NCBI RefSeq assembly: GCF_003121585.1
Contig: NZ_QEOO01000031.1
Coordinates: 62,001-126,000 of the forward strand
Source of the DNA: Nocardioides speluncae
Lineage (GTDB): Bacteria > Actinomycetota > Actinomycetes > Propionibacteriales > Nocardioidaceae
Length of the DNA stretch: 64,000 nt
Direction of reading: 5' to 3'
This document shows, in pieces, positions 53,140-62,091 of this stretch. Positions within the stretch are counted from its first letter, which is position 1. The number at the start of each line of letters is the position of its first letter. The position numbers and the translations under genes were made by a program. The notes under the pieces are model-generated. The model was not told the origin of the DNA. It searched no databases and worked only from the letters and a program-made list of their open reading frames with translations.

Positions 53140-55143
53140 GTGTATCGGACCGACATCCAAGGGCTGCGTGCGGTCGCCGTGACCGTCGTCGTACTCGCCC
53201 ATGCCGGGGTTCCAGGGACCGAGGGCGGCTTCGTCGGCGTCGACGTGTTCTTCGTGATCTCAGGCTTCCTCATCACCGGGCTGCTGCTGGCCGAGCACGA
53301 GCGCGAGGGTGGCATCTCGCTGTCGAGGTTCTGGGCCCGCCGGGCCCGCCGGATCCTGCCCGCCGCAACGCTGGTGATCGCGGCCACGGCCATCGCGTCA
53401 TCGATCGTGCTGCCGGTCCTGGAGCGCCCGGCGGTGCTGGACGACCTCCTGTGGGCGGTGGTGTTCGCCGGGAACTGGCGGTTCGTGCAGCAGAACACCA
53501 GCTACCTCGCCCAGGATCGCGCCGAGAGCCCGGTCCTGCACTACTGGTCGCTGGGCGTCGAGGAGCAGTTCTACCTAGTGTGGCCGCTCGTGCTGGTCGC
53601 CGTCCTTGCCGCTGCCGTCCGGCTCGGTGTGGGTACGACGTCTCGGCGGCGCCTGGCACTGGCGTTGGTGACCGCGGCGGCCGTCGCCGGGTCGTTCGCC
53701 CTCGCGGTCGTGCAGACCGGCCAGAACCAGCCGCTCGCGTACTTCGGCAGTCCGACCCGCGCCTGGCAGCTCGGCCTTGGAGCGCTGCTGGCGATCGCGC
53801 AACCGCTGCTCAGCCGGCAGGGGCCCAAGATCGCGACGGCGCTGGCGGGCTGTGGGCTGCTCGGCCTCGTGTGGTCGGTGGCGACCCTTCGCGAGGTCGG
53901 CGGCGACACCCACTACCCGGGGTGGCTGGCGCTGGTCCCCACCGGGTCCGCCGTACTCCTCGTCGCCGGCGGCTGTGGCAGCGGTCGCACCATCGTCGGC
54001 CGCGCACTCTCGGTCGCCCCAGCTCGGGTCGTCGGCGACCTGTCCTACTCCTGGTACCTGTGGCACTTCCCGTTCCTCGTCCTCGGCAACGCCGCCTGGC
54101 CGGCCGAGGAGACGCTTGCCGGGAACGCCGTACTTGCCGCAGCGGCCCTGGCGGTGTCGTGGCTGACCTACCGGTATGTCGAGGATCCGGTACGTCGCTG
54201 GCCGGCACTGGTCCGCAGCCGGACCCGATCGCTCCAGCTGGGGGTGGCCCTCACCGGCCTCTCACTCGTCCTGGTCGTCGCCATCCCCCTTGTCTCGAAC
54301 GAGGACCGGACCGTCGTGACCGCGATGGAGGGGGAGAAGGTCACCCTGCGACCAGCTCCGGCGATGGCGAGCCGCGATGGTGGTGACGACCTGGTCGGCA
54401 CCGGCTGCAACCTCGGCGTCAAGGAGACGAAGCCGCCCAGCTGCGATTTCGCCGACGCCGACTCCGATCACCATGTCGTCCTTGTCGGCGACAGTCACGC
54501 CGCGATGATGTTCCCGCCCCTCGAGCGAGCCGCGCGGAAGCTGGGATGGCGGCTGACCAGCTGGACCAAGAACGGCTGCCCGATGCCTGACGTCACCCTG
54601 CACAACCCGCTCCATCGCCGTCCCTATCGTGAGTGCGACCAGTTCCGGTCGGCGATCCTGGACCGGATCATCGAGGCCGACCCCGACCTCGTGTTCATCG
54701 GGTCGGACATCGGCAGCGAGCCGCGGGCGGTGCACGACCGGGAGACTGGGGAGGTGGTCGCCCGTGATGCGTCGTACCAGTTGATCGAGGAGGGCATGCG
54801 CCGCACCGTGTCCCGGTTGACCGATACGGGCATCGAGGTGGTCTACATGGTCGACCCGCCGGGCTCGCCGTTCAGCCCGCCCAGCTGCCTGGCCGAATCG
54901 GGCGAGGTGGCCGAGTGCCGGTTCGACCTTCCGGAGAGCCATGGCCGCGAGCGCGAGACGCTGCGCGGCACGAGCGGAGTGCGGTTCCTCGACGTCGTAC
55001 GGCGGATCTGCGAGGCCGACCTCTGTACCCCCGTCGACGGCGACATCCTCATCTACCGCGACAAGCACCACCTCACCAGGACCTTCGCGCTGACCTTCAC
55101 CTCGCAGGTCGAGGAGCTGCTGGAACCGAGCTCCGGGCGTTAG
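53140..55143 (+). CDS. OafA/YrhL-type acyltransferase with SGNH domain
   Basis: 667 residues from GTG at 53140. An Acyltransferase_3 membrane domain with about ten helices covers residues 1-~365 (YRTDIQGLRAVAVTVVVLAH, VGVDVFFVISGFLITGLLL, RFWARRARRILPA). A periplasmic SGNH domain follows (about 430-660): block I is VVLVGDSHAAMM, and the catalytic Asp/His pair lies in YRDKHHLTR near the end. Such two-domain proteins O-acetylate cell-surface polysaccharides or peptidoglycan. The acceptor is unknown, and no polysaccharide genes are adjacent. Confidence 0.94.
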   Translation: MYRTDIQGLRAVAVTVVVLAHAGVPGTEGGFVGVDVFFVISGFLITGLLLAEHEREGGISLSRFWARRARRILPAATLVIAATAIASSIVLPVLERPAVLDDLLWAVVFAGNWRFVQQNTSYLAQDRAESPVLHYWSLGVEEQFYLVWPLVLVAVLAAAVRLGVGTTSRRRLALALVTAAAVAGSFALAVVQTGQNQPLAYFGSPTRAWQLGLGALLAIAQPLLSRQGPKIATALAGCGLLGLVWSVATLREVGGDTHYPGWLALVPTGSAVLLVAGGCGSGRTIVGRALSVAPARVVGDLSYSWYLWHFPFLVLGNAAWPAEETLAGNAVLAAAALAVSWLTYRYVEDPVRRWPALVRSRTRSLQLGVALTGLSLVLVVAIPLVSNEDRTVVTAMEGEKVTLRPAPAMASRDGGDDLVGTGCNLGVKETKPPSCDFADADSDHHVVLVGDSHAAMMFPPLERAARKLGWRLTSWTKNGCPMPDVTLHNPLHRRPYRECDQFRSAILDRIIEADPDLVFIGSDIGSEPRAVHDRETGEVVARDASYQLIEEGMRRTVSRLTDTGIEVVYMVDPPGSPFSPPSCLAESGEVAECRFDLPESHGRERETLRGTSGVRFLDVVRRICEADLCTPVDGDILIYRDKHHLTRTFALTFTSQVEELLEPSSGR

Positions 55144-55160
55144 CTCGCTGGATTCGGCAC

Positions 55161-56858
55161 TCAGGAGTCGGCGGTCTCCAGGAACGCATGCACGAGCGGT
55201 ACGACGCTGGCGCCCTCGCCACTGGCGGCGGCGACCCGTTTCATCGAGCCGGCCCGGACGTCGCCGACCGCGAACACGCCGGGGACGGTGGTGGCCAGGT
55301 TCGCCGGCGGCGAGCCCTCGGTCCACGAGCCCTTCGGTACGTCGCGTCCGGTGAGCACGAAGCCGCGCTCGTCGCGGGCCACCTCGGCCGGCAGCCAGTC
55401 GCAGTTGGTCTGGGCGCCGAGCAGCAGGAACAGGCCGTCGGCATCGACGCGGGTCTCCTTCTCCTCATCGAGGTCGCGCAGCGTGAGCCACTCCAGCCGG
55501 CCGATTCCGCCGCCGTCGACGACCTGGGTCCGGGGCTGGACGGAGATCCGCGGGTTCCATTTGATCTCGCGGATCAGGTACTCCGACATGGTCGCGGTCA
55601 GGTCCTCGCGACGGATCAGGATCGTGACCGAGCGGGCGAACCGCGCCAGGTGGACCGCCGCCTGGCCGGCCGAGTTGCCGCCGCCCACGACGTACACCTC
55701 GCGGTCCTGCATCTCGCGGGCCGCGGTCATCGCGGCGCCGTAGAAGACGCCGAGCCCGACCAGCTCCTCGAGCGGGAGTACTCCGAGCCGGCGGTAGGCC
55801 ACTCCGGACGCGACGATGACCGTGCGGGCGCGGACGATGCCGCCGCCGGTCTCCAGGCAGTGCGGCTCGCCGGCCACGCCTGGCCGGAGCTCGGTGACCG
55901 GCCAGCCGGTGAAGAAGCGGGTCCCGAACCGGACGGCTTGGATACGCGCCCGCTGGGCCAGCCGCATCCCCGAGATGCCACGCGGGAAGCCGAGGTAGTT
56001 GCGGATCATCGAGCTGGTGCCGGCCTGGCCGCCCACGGCCTCGGCCTCGACCAGCACCGTCGACAGGCCCTCGCTGGCGCCGTACACCGCGGCGGCCAGG
56101 CCGGCCGGGCCGCCGCCCACGATCGCCAGGTCGGCGACCCCGTCGAGAACGATGTCGGCCGGCTTGCCGTACAGGCTGATCGCGACGTCGCGCACCGTGT
56201 CGACCACCATCGGTGGCGCGGTCCAGCCATGCACCAGCGGGAAGCCGGGCTCGCCGTCGTACAGCGCCAGCACCTCCTGGCCCTGCTCGGACTCGGGTGC
56301 GTAGGTGCGGTTGGGCATCCCCATCCGGTCCAGGAAGTCGCGGATCTGCATGACGAGCGGGGTCACCGACGGCGTGACGATCCGGATGCCGTCGATCTCC
56401 GGTCCGGCCACCGACGAGCCCCAGTCCGACAGCAGGTCGGTGATCGCGTTGTGGAACTCCTCGTCGCGTACGCCGCGCGGGATCAGCAGGTAGGTGTCGA
56501 ACTTGCCGGCCCGCAGGCCCTCGCTCATCCGCGGCACGCTCGCCCGGAACACATTCCAGTGGATGAGTACGATCCGCCGGGCGGTCGGGACGAGTACCCG
56601 CCAGGTCGACATCGCCGGGAACAGCTCGGCGTCCGGCAGCTCGCTCTCGCTGGCCAGCATCGCGACCGGGACGCCCTGGTCGGCGAGCTCGTGGAGAAGT
56701 GCGGTGGCGGCGGTCGCGCTGGTCGCCGTACGCAGGTCGTAGTCGCGCTGGTACCGGCCGAACTCGTCGAGCAGGAAGTCGCACCTGCTTTCTGACACCA
56801 GCACGATCGCGGGCTTCGGCCCACGGGCGGTGGGCTGCCCTGAGGTTGGCTCTGTCAC
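55161..56858 (-). CDS. Thioredoxin-reductase-like flavoprotein without CxxC, with N-terminal receiver-like domain
   Basis: 565 residues from GTG at 56858; an ATG at 56885 is also in frame. Residues ~1-110 resemble a response-regulator receiver fold. Residues ~235-565 are a pyridine-nucleotide flavoprotein of the thioredoxin-reductase type: FAD motif LAIVGGGPAGLAAAVYGASE, ATG-like site IVASGVAYRRLG, NADPH motif EVYVVGGGNSAGQAAV, and the C-terminal FAD motif VPGVFAVGDVRAGSMKRVA. At the position of the redox-active CxxC the sequence reads GVFYGAAMTAA, so it cannot be a classical thioredoxin reductase. It may reduce ferredoxin-like or other partners. It is convergent with the acyltransferase gene. 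Confidence 0.9.
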   Translation of the reverse strand: MTEPTSGQPTARGPKPAIVLVSESRCDFLLDEFGRYQRDYDLRTATSATAATALLHELADQGVPVAMLASESELPDAELFPAMSTWRVLVPTARRIVLIHWNVFRASVPRMSEGLRAGKFDTYLLIPRGVRDEEFHNAITDLLSDWGSSVAGPEIDGIRIVTPSVTPLVMQIRDFLDRMGMPNRTYAPESEQGQEVLALYDGEPGFPLVHGWTAPPMVVDTVRDVAISLYGKPADIVLDGVADLAIVGGGPAGLAAAVYGASEGLSTVLVEAEAVGGQAGTSSMIRNYLGFPRGISGMRLAQRARIQAVRFGTRFFTGWPVTELRPGVAGEPHCLETGGGIVRARTVIVASGVAYRRLGVLPLEELVGLGVFYGAAMTAAREMQDREVYVVGGGNSAGQAAVHLARFARSVTILIRREDLTATMSEYLIREIKWNPRISVQPRTQVVDGGGIGRLEWLTLRDLDEEKETRVDADGLFLLLGAQTNCDWLPAEVARDERGFVLTGRDVPKGSWTEGSPPANLATTVPGVFAVGDVRAGSMKRVAAASGEGASVVPLVHAFLETADS

Positions 56859-56865
56859 GCCGCCG

Positions 56866-56871
56866 AGCGTA
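56866..56871 (-). promoter_or_regulatory. −10 box for the flavoprotein gene
   Basis: On the minus strand TACGCT fits TANNNT and is followed, seven bases on, by GTG at 56858. No Shine-Dalgarno site is visible, so the message is probably leaderless, which supports the GTG over the ATG at 56885. Confidence 0.45.
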
Positions 56872-56968
56872 GCCCCGCACGACATAACGTGAGCCGCTCG
56901 CGCTCGTTGGTCACCTGTCCAGCATCCTGACCCGCCCGGTCAGTACACGACCCAGGAGGACCAGCTCC

Positions 56969-57844
56969 ATGAACTCGTTCCGCCCTGCCCTCATCAGATC
57001 CGTGCTCGCCGCCATCGGCGCCTGCCTGCTCGCGTTCAGCCTGCTCGGCGCGCCGGCGACCGCATCCGCCGCCTCGCGCGCGTGGGCGCCCGCCGACACC
57101 GCCCAGATCCACCCCGGTGTGCAGATGTACACCGACGGCGCCCAGTGCACCGGAAACTTCGTCTTCACCGACGGCGCCGGCGCCACCTATGTCGGGTACG
57201 CCGCGCACTGCGCCGGCACCGGTGCCGCCACCGATACCAACGGCTGCGAGGCCGAGTCGCTGGCACTGGGTACCGCTGTCACCTTCAACGAGGGCGGCAG
57301 CCTGATCAGCGAAGGCACCGTCGTTGGCCGCGGCACCCTCGCCTACAGCTCGTGGGACACCATGCACAAGCGTGGCGAGACCGACCCCGACACCTGCGCC
57401 TACAACGACTTCGCACTGGTGAAGGTCGCCGCCGGCGACGTCGCGAAGGTCAACCCGTCGGTGCCGTTCTGGGGAGGTCCGGTCGGCATCAACACCGCTG
57501 GCACCGCAGCCGGTGACCGGGTCTACAGCTACGGCAACTCCAGCCTCCGCTTCGGTCGCACCGAGCTGTCGCCCAAGACCGGGATCAGCCTCGGTGTCGA
57601 GGGCAACGGCTGGTCGCACCCGCTCTACACGCTGACGCCCGGCATCCCGGGTGACTCGGGTTCGGCCTTCCTCGACGGTGAGGGCAACGCGGTCGGCACC
57701 CTGTCCACGCTGGGCCTGGCGCCGCTGCCGCTGTCCAACAACATCGGTGACATGGCCCACGAGCTCGCCTACGCCCAGCAGCACTCGGGCATCTCCGGCC
57801 TCAAGCTGGTGCCGGGCACCGAGCCGTTCTCGCCCATCCTCTGA
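56969..57844 (+). CDS. Secreted S1-family (chymotrypsin-fold) serine protease-like protein
   Basis: 291 residues. A signal peptide covers about 1-35 (ALIRSVLAAIGACLLAFSLL, cleavage near ASA). The mature protein has the S1 triad: H80 (YAAHCAG), D147 (YNDFALVKV) and S230 (PGIPGDSGSAF). Cys60/Cys81 flank the His as the usual His-loop disulfide. There is no long propeptide. It is a short secreted protease of the kind common in soil actinobacteria; its specificity is unknown. A GGAGGA site precedes the ATG, and a strong terminator follows the stop. Confidence 0.92.
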   Translation: MNSFRPALIRSVLAAIGACLLAFSLLGAPATASAASRAWAPADTAQIHPGVQMYTDGAQCTGNFVFTDGAGATYVGYAAHCAGTGAATDTNGCEAESLALGTAVTFNEGGSLISEGTVVGRGTLAYSSWDTMHKRGETDPDTCAYNDFALVKVAAGDVAKVNPSVPFWGGPVGINTAGTAAGDRVYSYGNSSLRFGRTELSPKTGISLGVEGNGWSHPLYTLTPGIPGDSGSAFLDGEGNAVGTLSTLGLAPLPLSNNIGDMAHELAYAQQHSGISGLKLVPGTEPFSPIL

Positions 57845-57853
57845 GTTATCCCC

Positions 57854-57895
57854 CCGCAGCCCCGGTCCGTCCGCATCGACGGGCCGGGGCTGCGG
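57854..57895 (+). terminator. Intrinsic-type hairpin after the S1 protease
   Basis: CCGCAGCCCCGGTCCGT (57854-57870) pairs with ACGGGCCGGGGCTGCGG (57879-57895): a 17-bp stem with one T-G pair and an 8-base loop. It ends 13 bases before the ATG of the PfkB-type kinase gene, so it may also influence that gene's translation. Confidence 0.85.
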
Positions 57896-57908
57896 CATGC
57901 TTCTCGCC

Positions 57909-58814
57909 ATGAGAGACGTCGCGCTGGTCGTGGGTGAGTCGCTGATCGATGTCATGGTGCGCGGCGAAGAACGGCAGGAGTACGCCGGCGGCAGCGCCGC
58001 CAACGTCGCGGTCGCGCTGGCCAGGCTCGGCCGGCCGGTGGTGCTCGCGACCCGGTACGCCGACGACGCCCACGGCCGGCTGCTCGCCGAACAGCACGCC
58101 GCCGCCGGGCTGACGGTGATCGGCGGGCGCTCGGCGCGGACGTCGACCGCGCTCGCCCGGATCGGCGCGGACGGGTCGGCGTCGTACCAGTTCGAGATCG
58201 TGTGGGACCTCGACGGTGTCGAGCTGTCGCCGGACACGCGGCCGGTCGCGGTCCACGCCTGCTCGCTCGGCACCGTACTCCAGCCGGGCGCGGACGCCGT
58301 GGTCTCGGCGGTTGGTGCGCTTCGAGAGTCGGCGATGGTCAGCTACGACGTGAACACCCGGCCGTCGATCACCGGCACCGGGCCCGACGTGGTCGCGCGG
58401 GTCGAGGCGATGGTGGATCTGGCGGACGTGGTGAAGGCGTCCGACGAGGACCTCACGGCGCTCTACCCGGAGCGGTCCTGGCGAGACAGCGCTGGTGCGC
58501 TGCTGGCGCGCGGCCCGGCGGCGGTCGTGGTGACCCGGGGCGGCGAAGGGGCCACGGTGCTGGCCAGCTCCGGGGTGGTCGACGTGGCGGTGCCGCCGGT
58601 CGAGGTCGTGGACACGATCGGTGCCGGTGACACCTTCGGCGCCGCCACCTTGCACGCCCTCTGGAGCCGCGACCTCCTGGGAGCTGATCGACGCCCGGTG
58701 CTCGCGGCGCTGTCGTCCGACGAGTGGCACGAGGTCGTGGCGTACGCCGCCCGCGCCGCCGCCGTCACCGTCTCCCGCCCCGGCGCTGACCCGCCGTACG
58801 CCCATGAGCTCTGA
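57909..58814 (+). CDS. PfkB-family carbohydrate kinase
   Basis: 301 residues from the ATG at 57909 (MRDVALVVGESLIDVMVRGE). The ribokinase/PfkB fold is shown by the sugar-binding GG motif YAGGSAANVAVALARLG (about 28-44) and the C-terminal ATP and catalytic motif VDTIGAGDTFGAATL (about 235-249), with the catalytic Asp in GAGDTF. Phosphorylates a sugar or nucleoside, probably a hexose such as fructose; the exact substrate is not visible. An ATG at 57897 is in another frame. The two opposed tandem-repeat arrays begin directly after the stop. Confidence 0.92.
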   Translation: MRDVALVVGESLIDVMVRGEERQEYAGGSAANVAVALARLGRPVVLATRYADDAHGRLLAEQHAAAGLTVIGGRSARTSTALARIGADGSASYQFEIVWDLDGVELSPDTRPVAVHACSLGTVLQPGADAVVSAVGALRESAMVSYDVNTRPSITGTGPDVVARVEAMVDLADVVKASDEDLTALYPERSWRDSAGALLARGPAAVVVTRGGEGATVLASSGVVDVAVPPVEVVDTIGAGDTFGAATLHALWSRDLLGADRRPVLAALSSDEWHEVVAYAARAAAVTVSRPGADPPYAHEL

Positions 58815-58816
58815 CG

Positions 58817-59219
58817 TGACCCGGCCCGTATCGACCGTGAGGCGCGCTGACCCGGCCCGTGTTGACGGTGAGGCGCGCTGACCCGGCCCGTGTTGACGGT
58901 GAGGCGCGCTGACCCGGCTCGTGTTGACGGTGAGGCGCGCTGACCCGGCTCGTGTTGACGGTGAGGCGCGCTGACCCGGCTCGTGTTGACGGTGAGGCGC
59001 GCTGACCCGGCTCGTGTTGACGGTGAGGCGCGCTGACCCGGCTCGTGTTGACGGTGAGGCGCGCTGACCCGGCTCGTGTTGACGGTGAGGCGCGCTGACC
59101 CGGCTCGTGTTGACGGTGAGGCGCGCTGACCCGGCCCGTGTTGACGGTGAGGTACGTCGACCCGGCTCGTGTTGACGGTGAGGTACGTCGACCCGGCCCG
59201 TGTTGACGCGACTGTCGTG
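58817..59219. repeat. 31-bp tandem repeat array, 13 units
   Basis: Thirteen contiguous 31-base units start at 58817, 58848, 58879 and so on to 59189. The usual unit reads TGACCCGGCTCGTGTTGACG then GTGAGGCGCGC. The invariant part is GACCCGGC(C/T)CGTGTT. The first unit and the last three are variants (the last ending in ACTGTCGTG). There are no unique spacers and no ORF with homology. Together with the second array it fills the 741-base gap between the PfkB gene and truA. Confidence 0.95.
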
Positions 59220-59547
59220 AAGACCGGCCGGGTCGGCGTCGTACGGCGTGAAGACGGGCCGGGTCGGCGTCGTACGGCGTGAACACGGGCCGTGTTGACG
59301 CGACTGTCGTGAAGACCGGCCGGGTCGGCGTCGTACGGCGTGAAGACGGGCCGGGTCGGCGTCGTACGGCGTGAACACGGGCCGTGTTGACGCGACTGTC
59401 GTGAAGACGGGCCGGGTCGGCGTCGTACGGCGTGAAGACGGGCCGGGTCGGTGTCGTACGGCGTGAACACGGGCCGGGTCGGCGTCGTACGGCGTGAACA
59501 CGGGGCGGGTCGGCGTCGTACGGCGTGAACACGGGGCGGGTCGGCGA
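59217..59547. repeat. Second tandem array, 30/31-bp units in opposite orientation
   Basis: About eleven units of 31 bases (GTGAAGACGGGCCGGGTCGG then CGTCGTACGGC), two of them 30 bases long (ending GACGCGACTGTC). The core AACACGGGCCGGGTC is the reverse complement of the first array's core, so the two arrays face each other. The last unit ends nine bases before the truA ATG, leaving no ordinary promoter region. Confidence 0.94.
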
Positions 59548-59555
59548 CGCTTAGG

Positions 59556-60392
59556 ATGCGGAAGGTGCGGATCCGGATCGACCTGGCCTACGACGGCACC
59601 GAGTTCAAGGGGTGGGCGACGCAGCCGGGGCTGCGGACGGTACAGGGGATGCTGGAGGCGGCGCTGGCGACGGCGCTTCGGGTGTCCGAGGTCGCGGTGA
59701 CGTGTGCGGGACGGACCGACACCGGTGTCCACGCGCGGGGCCAGGTGGTCCACCTCGACACCGAACCGGCGACACTCACCGAGTCGGCCGGCCGCTCGGC
59801 CGACCCGCCGCTGGAGGCGTTGCTGCGCCGGCTCAACGGCATCCTGCCCGCCGATGTTCGAGTACGGCGCGTGGTCGAGGCGGCGCCCGGCTTCGACGCC
59901 CGCTTCTCCGCGGTCTGGCGGCGCTACGCCTACCGGATCGCCGACGACCCAACCGTCGTCGACCCGCTGACTCGAAGCCACGTGCTGGCGTGGCCGCGCC
60001 CGCTCGACCTGGACGCGATGAACGCGGCCGCCGCCGCCCTGCTCGGCGAGCACGACTTCGCGGCGTTCTGCAAGAAGCGCGAGGGCGCGACCACAATCCG
60101 TTCGCTGCTGGACCTGCACTGGGACCGCACACCCGACGGGCTGCTCATTGCCACCGTTCGCGCCGACGCCTTCTGCCACAACATGGTCCGCGCCTTGGTC
60201 GGCAGCATGCTCGCCGTGGGGGAGGGACGTCGCGAGCCGGCGTGGGTGAGCCAGGTGCTGACGGCGAAGGTCCGCGACCCCGGCGTGACCGTCGTCCAGC
60301 CGAACGGGCTGACCCTGGAGGAGGTCGGCTACCCCGACGACACCGAGCTCGCCGCCCAGGCCGAGGCGGCCAGAAGGGTACGGACCCTGTGA
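59556..60392 (+). CDS. truA: tRNA pseudouridine synthase A (positions 38-40)
   Basis: 278 residues. The catalytic Asp is D55 in [14 protein letters not shown]. Other conserved parts are [33 protein letters not shown] and [14 protein letters not shown]. Modifies the tRNA anticodon stem. The ATG at 59556 has no ribosome-binding site. GTG at 59565 is an attractive alternative because a TAGGAT −10-like box (59552-59557) would start a leaderless message exactly there, giving the usual family N-terminus. In most actinobacteria truA follows rplQ directly; here 9.5 kb intervene. Confidence 0.96.
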   Translation: MRKVRIRIDLAYDGTEFKGWATQPGLRTVQGMLEAALATALRVSEVAVTCAGRTDTGVHARGQVVHLDTEPATLTESAGRSADPPLEALLRRLNGILPADVRVRRVVEAAPGFDARFSAVWRRYAYRIADDPTVVDPLTRSHVLAWPRPLDLDAMNAAAAALLGEHDFAAFCKKREGATTIRSLLDLHWDRTPDGLLIATVRADAFCHNMVRALVGSMLAVGEGRREPAWVSQVLTAKVRDPGVTVVQPNGLTLEEVGYPDDTELAAQAEAARRVRTL

Positions 60393-60991
60393 CCGACGAC
60401 CACTACTTCACCGCCGACCCGTCGGTCGCCTTCAAGCGGACGCCGGTCACGGCGACCGTGTGGGGGTACGAGCTGGAGCTGGTGTCCGGGTCGGGCGTGT
60501 TCGCCAACGGCCGGCTGGACATCGGTACGGCGGCGCTCTTCCGTGAGACCGAGCCGCCCGGCGGTGGCCGGATCCTCGACCTCGGCTGTGGGTACGGCGT
60601 GATCGGGCTGGCCATCGGCCGCGCGGTCCCGACCGCCACGATCACCGCGGTCGACGTCAACGAGCGCGCCGTACTCCTTGCCAACGAGAACGCCGCCGCC
60701 CTCGGCCTCGCCGACCGGTTCACCGCGAGCACCCCGGAGCAGGCCGACCCGGACGCGGCGTACGACGAGATCTGGTCCAACCCGCCGATCCGGATCGGCA
60801 AGCAGGCGCTGCACGAGCTGCTGCTCACCTGGCTGCCGCGGCTGTCGCCCGGTGGCCGTGCGGTGCTGGTGGTCGGCAAGAACCTCGGGGCCGACTCGCT
60901 GCAGCGCTGGCTCGGTGAGCAGGGCTACCCGACCACCCGGCTGGCGAGCGCCAAGGGCTTCCGGGTCTTGGAGTCCCGGCCGGCGCCTTAG
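60389..60991 (+). CDS. Class I SAM-dependent methyltransferase (RsmC/RlmG-like small form)
   Basis: 200 residues from GTG at 60389, overlapping the truA stop by 4 bases. SAM-binding motif I is [20 protein letters not shown] (about 57-76), the acidic post-I residue is in [10 protein letters not shown], and the catalytic motif is [10 protein letters not shown] (about 130-139), the (N/D)PP(I/F/Y) signature of N-methyltransferases. The size matches the single-domain MTS proteins that modify rRNA guanine N2. Coupling to truA supports an RNA-modification role, but the target is not shown. Confidence 0.92.
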   Translation: MTDDHYFTADPSVAFKRTPVTATVWGYELELVSGSGVFANGRLDIGTAALFRETEPPGGGRILDLGCGYGVIGLAIGRAVPTATITAVDVNERAVLLANENAAALGLADRFTASTPEQADPDAAYDEIWSNPPIRIGKQALHELLLTWLPRLSPGGRAVLVVGKNLGADSLQRWLGEQGYPTTRLASAKGFRVLESRPAP

Positions 60992-60995
60992 GCGG

Positions 60996-61949
60996 TCAGT
61001 CGCCTCGGGAGCGTTCCCACTTCGAGCAGGCCCAGAGTACGGCGAGAGCCAGGGCGGCCCCCGCGATGATGTCGATGACGTAGTGCTCGGCGTAGTAGAC
61101 AAGCCCGACCGACATCACGATCGGGTAGGCGAGCAGCAGCCAGCGGTACGACGACTTCAGCCGGTTGATCGCGAACAGCGCGATCAGGAAGGCGATGCCG
61201 GCGTGCAGTGATGGCATCGCGGCGACCGGGTTGCCGACGCCGTGCAGGACCAGGTGGAACCGGGACAGGCCGACGTCCTCCCAGCCGCGGCCGGTCAGCC
61301 GGTGGATGTCGGAGGGCAGGTAGCCGTGCTCGGCGGCCATCCACGGCGGCACCATCGGGTACAGGATGTAGACCGCCAGCGCGGCGAAGTTGATGCCGAC
61401 GTACCGGCGCATCCAGCGCTTCCACTCACCCCGGTTCCGCAGCCAGAGGACTACGGCCAGGGTCGGGCCGACCAGGAAGTGCGAAGTGTAGACGGTGGTG
61501 AAGACCAGGTCGTACCAGCGCGGGTCGCTGGCCGGGTCGCACGGGCTGCCGCAGAGTGCGGACTGCAGGTGCTCGGTCGGGGTGGCGCCGCCGCCGAAGA
61601 GCCCGGACAGCCAGCGGTCGACGTCGATCGGCATCTGCACGTGCGGGGTCAGTCCCCACTCGTCGGCGAGGCCGCGGCTGTAGAAGTAGATGACCAGGCC
61701 GAGGGTGGGCAGCCACCAGTCGCGCAGGAAGTCGAGGTGCTGGCGCGGCGGCGCCTCGATCCGCCAGGCGATCGTGGCCAGCCAGAGCCAGCCGAAGACC
61801 TGCACGGTGTCACTGGGTACGCCGAAGAACCGGGTCCACGCGAGCAGCCCGACGACGTACACCGCGAAGGCGACTGCCCGGGCGGCGGGCCGGGTGGCGG
61901 GTATGGGTGCGCGCGTCTCAGTGGCCGTTATCTGGTCCCCGTTAGCCAT
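60996..61949 (-). CDS. PAP2-type integral membrane phosphatase
   Basis: 317 residues with about six membrane helices. The PAP2_3/inositolphosphotransferase-like signatures are present: a Pro-rich turn in YPMVPPWMAA, the motif NPVAAMPSLHAGIAFLIA (catalytic His in PSLHAG), and AEHYVIDIIAGAALALA with the second His/Asp pair. The family handles lipid phosphates or transfers phospho-headgroups. It is convergent with the methyltransferase gene, only four bases apart. The start is an ATG (MANGDQITATETRAP). Confidence 0.92.
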   Translation of the reverse strand: MANGDQITATETRAPIPATRPAARAVAFAVYVVGLLAWTRFFGVPSDTVQVFGWLWLATIAWRIEAPPRQHLDFLRDWWLPTLGLVIYFYSRGLADEWGLTPHVQMPIDVDRWLSGLFGGGATPTEHLQSALCGSPCDPASDPRWYDLVFTTVYTSHFLVGPTLAVVLWLRNRGEWKRWMRRYVGINFAALAVYILYPMVPPWMAAEHGYLPSDIHRLTGRGWEDVGLSRFHLVLHGVGNPVAAMPSLHAGIAFLIALFAINRLKSSYRWLLLAYPIVMSVGLVYYAEHYVIDIIAGAALALAVLWACSKWERSRGD

Positions 61950-62030
61950 GTCCAGATCCTAGACGTCCCGGCGAAACCCGGCGTTCACCGGATAGTCCGT
62001 CACGAAAGTGTCGTGCCAGTTATTGCCGTC

Positions 62031-62077
62031 TTGACAAGAAAAGTGGAAGCGGAGATCATTTATGTCGTAACGACAAA
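62031..62077 (+). promoter_or_regulatory. Promoter and palindromic operator of the SPFH operon
   Basis: TTGACA (62031-62036) is a perfect −35; 17 bases later GATCAT (62054-62059) is a 4/6 −10. Right behind it lies TGTCGTAACGACA (62063-62075), a perfect 6-bp-arm palindrome about a central A, flanked by AT-rich TTA and AATAA. A repressor bound there would cover the transcription start. AAGGAGA at 62078-62084 is the ribosome-binding site. Confidence 0.7.
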
Positions 62078-62091
62078 TAAGGAGACGACAG

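Noticed and set aside
58817..59547. CRISPR array
   Set aside because: The 31-base units are contiguous with no unique spacers, and no cas genes are present.
57846..60179. 777-codon minus-strand frame with a repeated RVSAPHRQHEPGQRASPSTR peptide
   Set aside because: The periodic peptide is only the translation of the 31-bp array; the frame also runs antisense through the PfkB and truA genes.
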